The notes below the pieces were generated by a model. That model was given only the letters and a program-made list of their open reading frames with translations, did not search any database and was not told the DNA's origin. From DATAXV01 sp036272915 (GTDB taxonomy: Bacteria; Chloroflexota; Dormibacteria; Dormibacterales; Dormibacteraceae): DNA of 64,000 nt. Of this stretch, positions 62,192 to 64,000 are shown one piece after another. The stretch's first letter is position 1; each line of letters begins with the position of its first letter. The stretch spans positions 1-64,000 of the forward strand of contig DATAXV010000190.1 in assembly GCA_036272915.1 (NCBI GenBank). Reading direction: 5' to 3'. A program made the translations under genes and the position numbers.

Positions 62192-62896
62192 ATGGTGAAG
62201 TCCCCCTCTGCGCGGGAGCTCGAGGCCATCGCGGACGCGGCGGACGAGCGGCTGGAGCAGGCGAGCGCGGAGGAAATTCTGAGCTGGGCGGCTGAGACGT
62301 TCGGCCGCCGCCTCTGCGTCACCTCGTCGATGGCCGACCCTGTCGTCCTGCACCTCGCCTCGCGTGCCCTCCCCGGAATCGACGTCGTCTTCCTCGACAC
62401 CGGCTACCACTTCGCGGAGACGCTGGTCACCCGGGACCTGGTCGCCGACACCTACGATGTCAACGTGCTCAACGTCGTGCCCGAGCAGACGGTGGCCGAA
62501 CAGGACGCGACCCACGGCGCCCGGCTCCACGACCGCGACCCCGACCTCTGCTGCAACCTGCGCAAGGTCCGGCCCCTGCAGCGGGCGCTGGAGGGCTACG
62601 ACGCCTGGATCACCGGTCTGCGGCGCGACGAGTCGCCGAGCCGGGCGGGAACCAGGATCGTCGCCTGGGACCCCCGCCGGGGCAAGGTCAAGATCTCCCC
62701 GATCGCCCGCTGGACGGAGGAGCAGGTCGAGGCCTACATCGCCGAGCACAAGCTCCTCTTCAACCCGCTCCTCGCCGACGGCTACGCCTCCATCGGCTGC
62801 CAGCCGTGCACACGTCGTACCCTGCCCGGCGAGGACCCGCGTTCCGGTCGATGGGCCGGGTTGCTCAAGACCGAATGCGGGATCCACTTCTCATGA
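62192..62896 (+). CDS. cysH: Adenylylsulfate (APS) reductase, iron-sulfur type CysH
   Basis: A 234-residue thioredoxin-dependent reductase of the assimilatory sulfate pathway. VTSSMADPVVLHL is the PP-loop-like region, LDTGYHFAETL follows, and the four 4Fe-4S cysteines are in DLCCNLRKV and GYASIGCQPCTRR. The catalytic Cys is in LKTECGIH at the C-terminus. The CC...CxxC set marks an APS reductase (or dual APS/PAPS) rather than the E. coli PAPS-only type. Coupled to cysC by ATGA overlap. Confidence 0.93.
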   Translation: MVKSPSARELEAIADAADERLEQASAEEILSWAAETFGRRLCVTSSMADPVVLHLASRALPGIDVVFLDTGYHFAETLVTRDLVADTYDVNVLNVVPEQTVAEQDATHGARLHDRDPDLCCNLRKVRPLQRALEGYDAWITGLRRDESPSRAGTRIVAWDPRRGKVKISPIARWTEEQVEAYIAEHKLLFNPLLADGYASIGCQPCTRRTLPGEDPRSGRWAGLLKTECGIHFS

Positions 62897-63480
62897 CCGG
62901 CACCACCACCAGCGCGACGCGGGAGCAGGAGGCGGCGGACCCGACCGAGGTCGGAGCCACCGTCTGGCTGACCGGCCTGCCCAGCGCGGGCAAGAGCACG
63001 ATCGCCCAGGCCCTGGCCGGGCGCCTGCGCGGCGAGGGCCACCGGGTCGAGATCCTCGACGGCGACGAGGTGCGTCGCAACCTGACCGCCGGCCTCGGCT
63101 TCTGCCGCGAGGATCGGATCGAGAACGTCAGGCGCGTCGGCTACGTCGCCAGCCTGCTCGCCCGCAACGGGGTCAAGGTGCTCTGTCCGGTCATCGCCCC
63201 CTACGCCGAGAGCCGGCTCTGGGTCAGGGACCGTCACCGCGAGGCCGGCGCGCGCTACCTCGAGGTCCATGTCGCGACGCCGGTCGACGTCTGCGCCGGT
63301 CGCGACGTCAAGGGCCTCTACGCGAAGCAGCGCGCGGGAGAGCTCAGCGGGCTGACCGGCGTGGACGACCCCTACGAGCCACCCGAGAACCCAGAGCTCC
63401 GCCTGGAGACGCAGCACCTGTCCGTCGAGGAGTCGGTGGCCGCGCTCCACGAGGCGCTGATGGCAGAGTTGCGATCATGA
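62893..63480 (+). CDS. cysC: Adenylylsulfate kinase
   Basis: A 195-residue APS kinase making PAPS: P-loop VWLTGLPSAGKSTIAQALAG near 24-43, LDGDEVRRNLTAGLGF, RVGYVASLLARNGVKVLCPV, and KGLYAKQRAGELSGLTGVDDPYEPP in two parts. ATG 62893 overlaps the cysH stop and its own stop overlaps cysD (ATGA), so all three are translated as a unit. Confidence 0.94.
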   Translation: MTGTTTSATREQEAADPTEVGATVWLTGLPSAGKSTIAQALAGRLRGEGHRVEILDGDEVRRNLTAGLGFCREDRIENVRRVGYVASLLARNGVKVLCPVIAPYAESRLWVRDRHREAGARYLEVHVATPVDVCAGRDVKGLYAKQRAGELSGLTGVDDPYEPPENPELRLETQHLSVEESVAALHEALMAELRS

Positions 63481-64000
63481 CGGTGGCCGACGGTCAGACT
63501 CTGAGCCTGCCCATGCCCACCAACCTCGACGCCCTGGAGTCGGAGGCGGTCCACATCATGCGTGAGGTCGCCGGCGAGTTCGAGCGGCCGGTGCTCCTCT
63601 TCTCCGGCGGCAAGGACTCGATGCTGATGCTGCACCTCGCCCGAAAGGCCTTCTGGCCGGCGGCGGTGCCCTTCGGCCTCCTCCACGTCGACACCGGGCA
63701 CAATTTCCAGGAGGTCCTGGACTTCCGCGACCGCATCGCCGACGCCTACGGGCTCCGCCTGGCCGTCGCCAGCGTCCAGGCCCTGATCGACGCCGGCACC
63801 CTGCGCGAGCGCCCGGACGGGACCCGGAACCCCCTGCAGACCGTCGCCCTGCTCGACGCCATCGCCGAGCACCGCTTCGACGCCGTCTTCGGCGGCGGCC
63901 GGCGGGACGAGGAGCGCGCCCGGGCCAAGGAGCGGGTGTTCTCGCTGCGCGACGAGTTCGGGCAGTGGGATCCGAGGCGCCAGCGCCCCGAGCTCTGGCA
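63477..64000 (+). CDS. cysD: Sulfate adenylyltransferase subunit 2 (partial at window end)
   Basis: The first 174 residues of CysD, cut by the window edge. LDALESEAVHIMREVAGEF, PP-loop LLFSGGKDSMLMLHLARKAF, LLHVDTGHNFQEVLDFRD and AVFGGGRRDEERARAKERVFS are conserved. With CysN it makes APS from sulfate and ATP; cysN should follow outside the window. Confidence 0.94.
   Translation, partial: MTVADGQTLSLPMPTNLDALESEAVHIMREVAGEFERPVLLFSGGKDSMLMLHLARKAFWPAAVPFGLLHVDTGHNFQEVLDFRDRIADAYGLRLAVASVQALIDAGTLRERPDGTRNPLQTVALLDAIAEHRFDAVFGGGRRDEERARAKERVFSLRDEFGQWDPRRQRPELW

Overview
The window is a high-GC (roughly 70 percent by eye) bacterial chromosome segment with dense genes, frequent GTG/TTG starts and many 1-11 bp stop/start overlaps. 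No transposase, integrase, CRISPR array, rRNA or tRNA was seen. Gene content (PyrR-controlled pyrimidine operon, DGPF/ECF42 sigma pair, many TetR/PadR regulators with drug exporters, dienelactone-hydrolase and FAD-monooxygenase genes) suits a soil bacterium of the Actinomycetota, Chloroflexota or Dormibacterota type; the sequence alone does not settle the phylum.

Layout. 0-5.2 kb: glycerate kinase, branched-chain aminotransferase, then a forward run (tail-anchored protein, YajQ, SDR, HisA, membrane protein). 5.1-13.2 kb: CitE-like lyase, SRPBCC protein, exporters, a lone ribosomal protein S18, a FAD monooxygenase divergent from its TetR gene, a HIT protein and an alpha/beta-hydrolase/methyltransferase fusion. 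13.3-20.8 kb: reverse-strand pyrimidine operon pyrB-pyrR-carAB-pyrK-pyrD, in which carA and carB are one 1432-codon gene and a PyrR-binding RNA hairpin sits beside the pyrB ribosome binding site. 21.4-33.8 kb: accessory region with exporters, two more TetR/target pairs with clear palindromic operators, oxidoreductases, and several broken genes. 34.0-35.0 kb: a TPP riboswitch followed by a solitary thiG. 35-48 kb: AlkZ-like wHTH protein, ECF42 sigma factor with its DGPF protein, molybdopterin oxidoreductase, a phage-capsid-like small domain protein, a PadR/MFS operon, pxpA and a glycerophosphodiesterase. 48.2-49.7 kb: three tandem related membrane proteins separated by GC hairpins. 49.8-62.0 kb: a glycerol/dihydroxyacetone system: ptsI on the plus strand and, on the minus strand, glpK-dhaK-dhaL-glpA-glpB-glpC-dhaM-HPr with almost every junction overlapping. 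62.2-64.0 kb: assimilatory sulfate genes cysH-cysC-cysD, cut by the window end.

Two signals run across the whole window. First, many first genes of transcription units have a TANNNT-like -10 hexamer only 6-8 nt before the start codon, implying leaderless mRNAs, whereas genes under RNA or leader control (pyrB, thiG, glpK) carry Shine-Dalgarno leaders. Second, a set of accessory genes (HAD hydrolase, cysteine dioxygenase, GNAT, SnoaL-like, DUF234-type ATPase) is broken by single-base indels at G/C runs while the long housekeeping genes are intact.

Most interesting for follow-up: the CarA-CarB fusion with PyrR hairpin, the two overlapping leader ORFs before the 2-hydroxyacid dehydrogenase at 30.4 kb, the combined Glp/Dha/PTS operon, and the tandem membrane-protein triplet at 48.3 kb.
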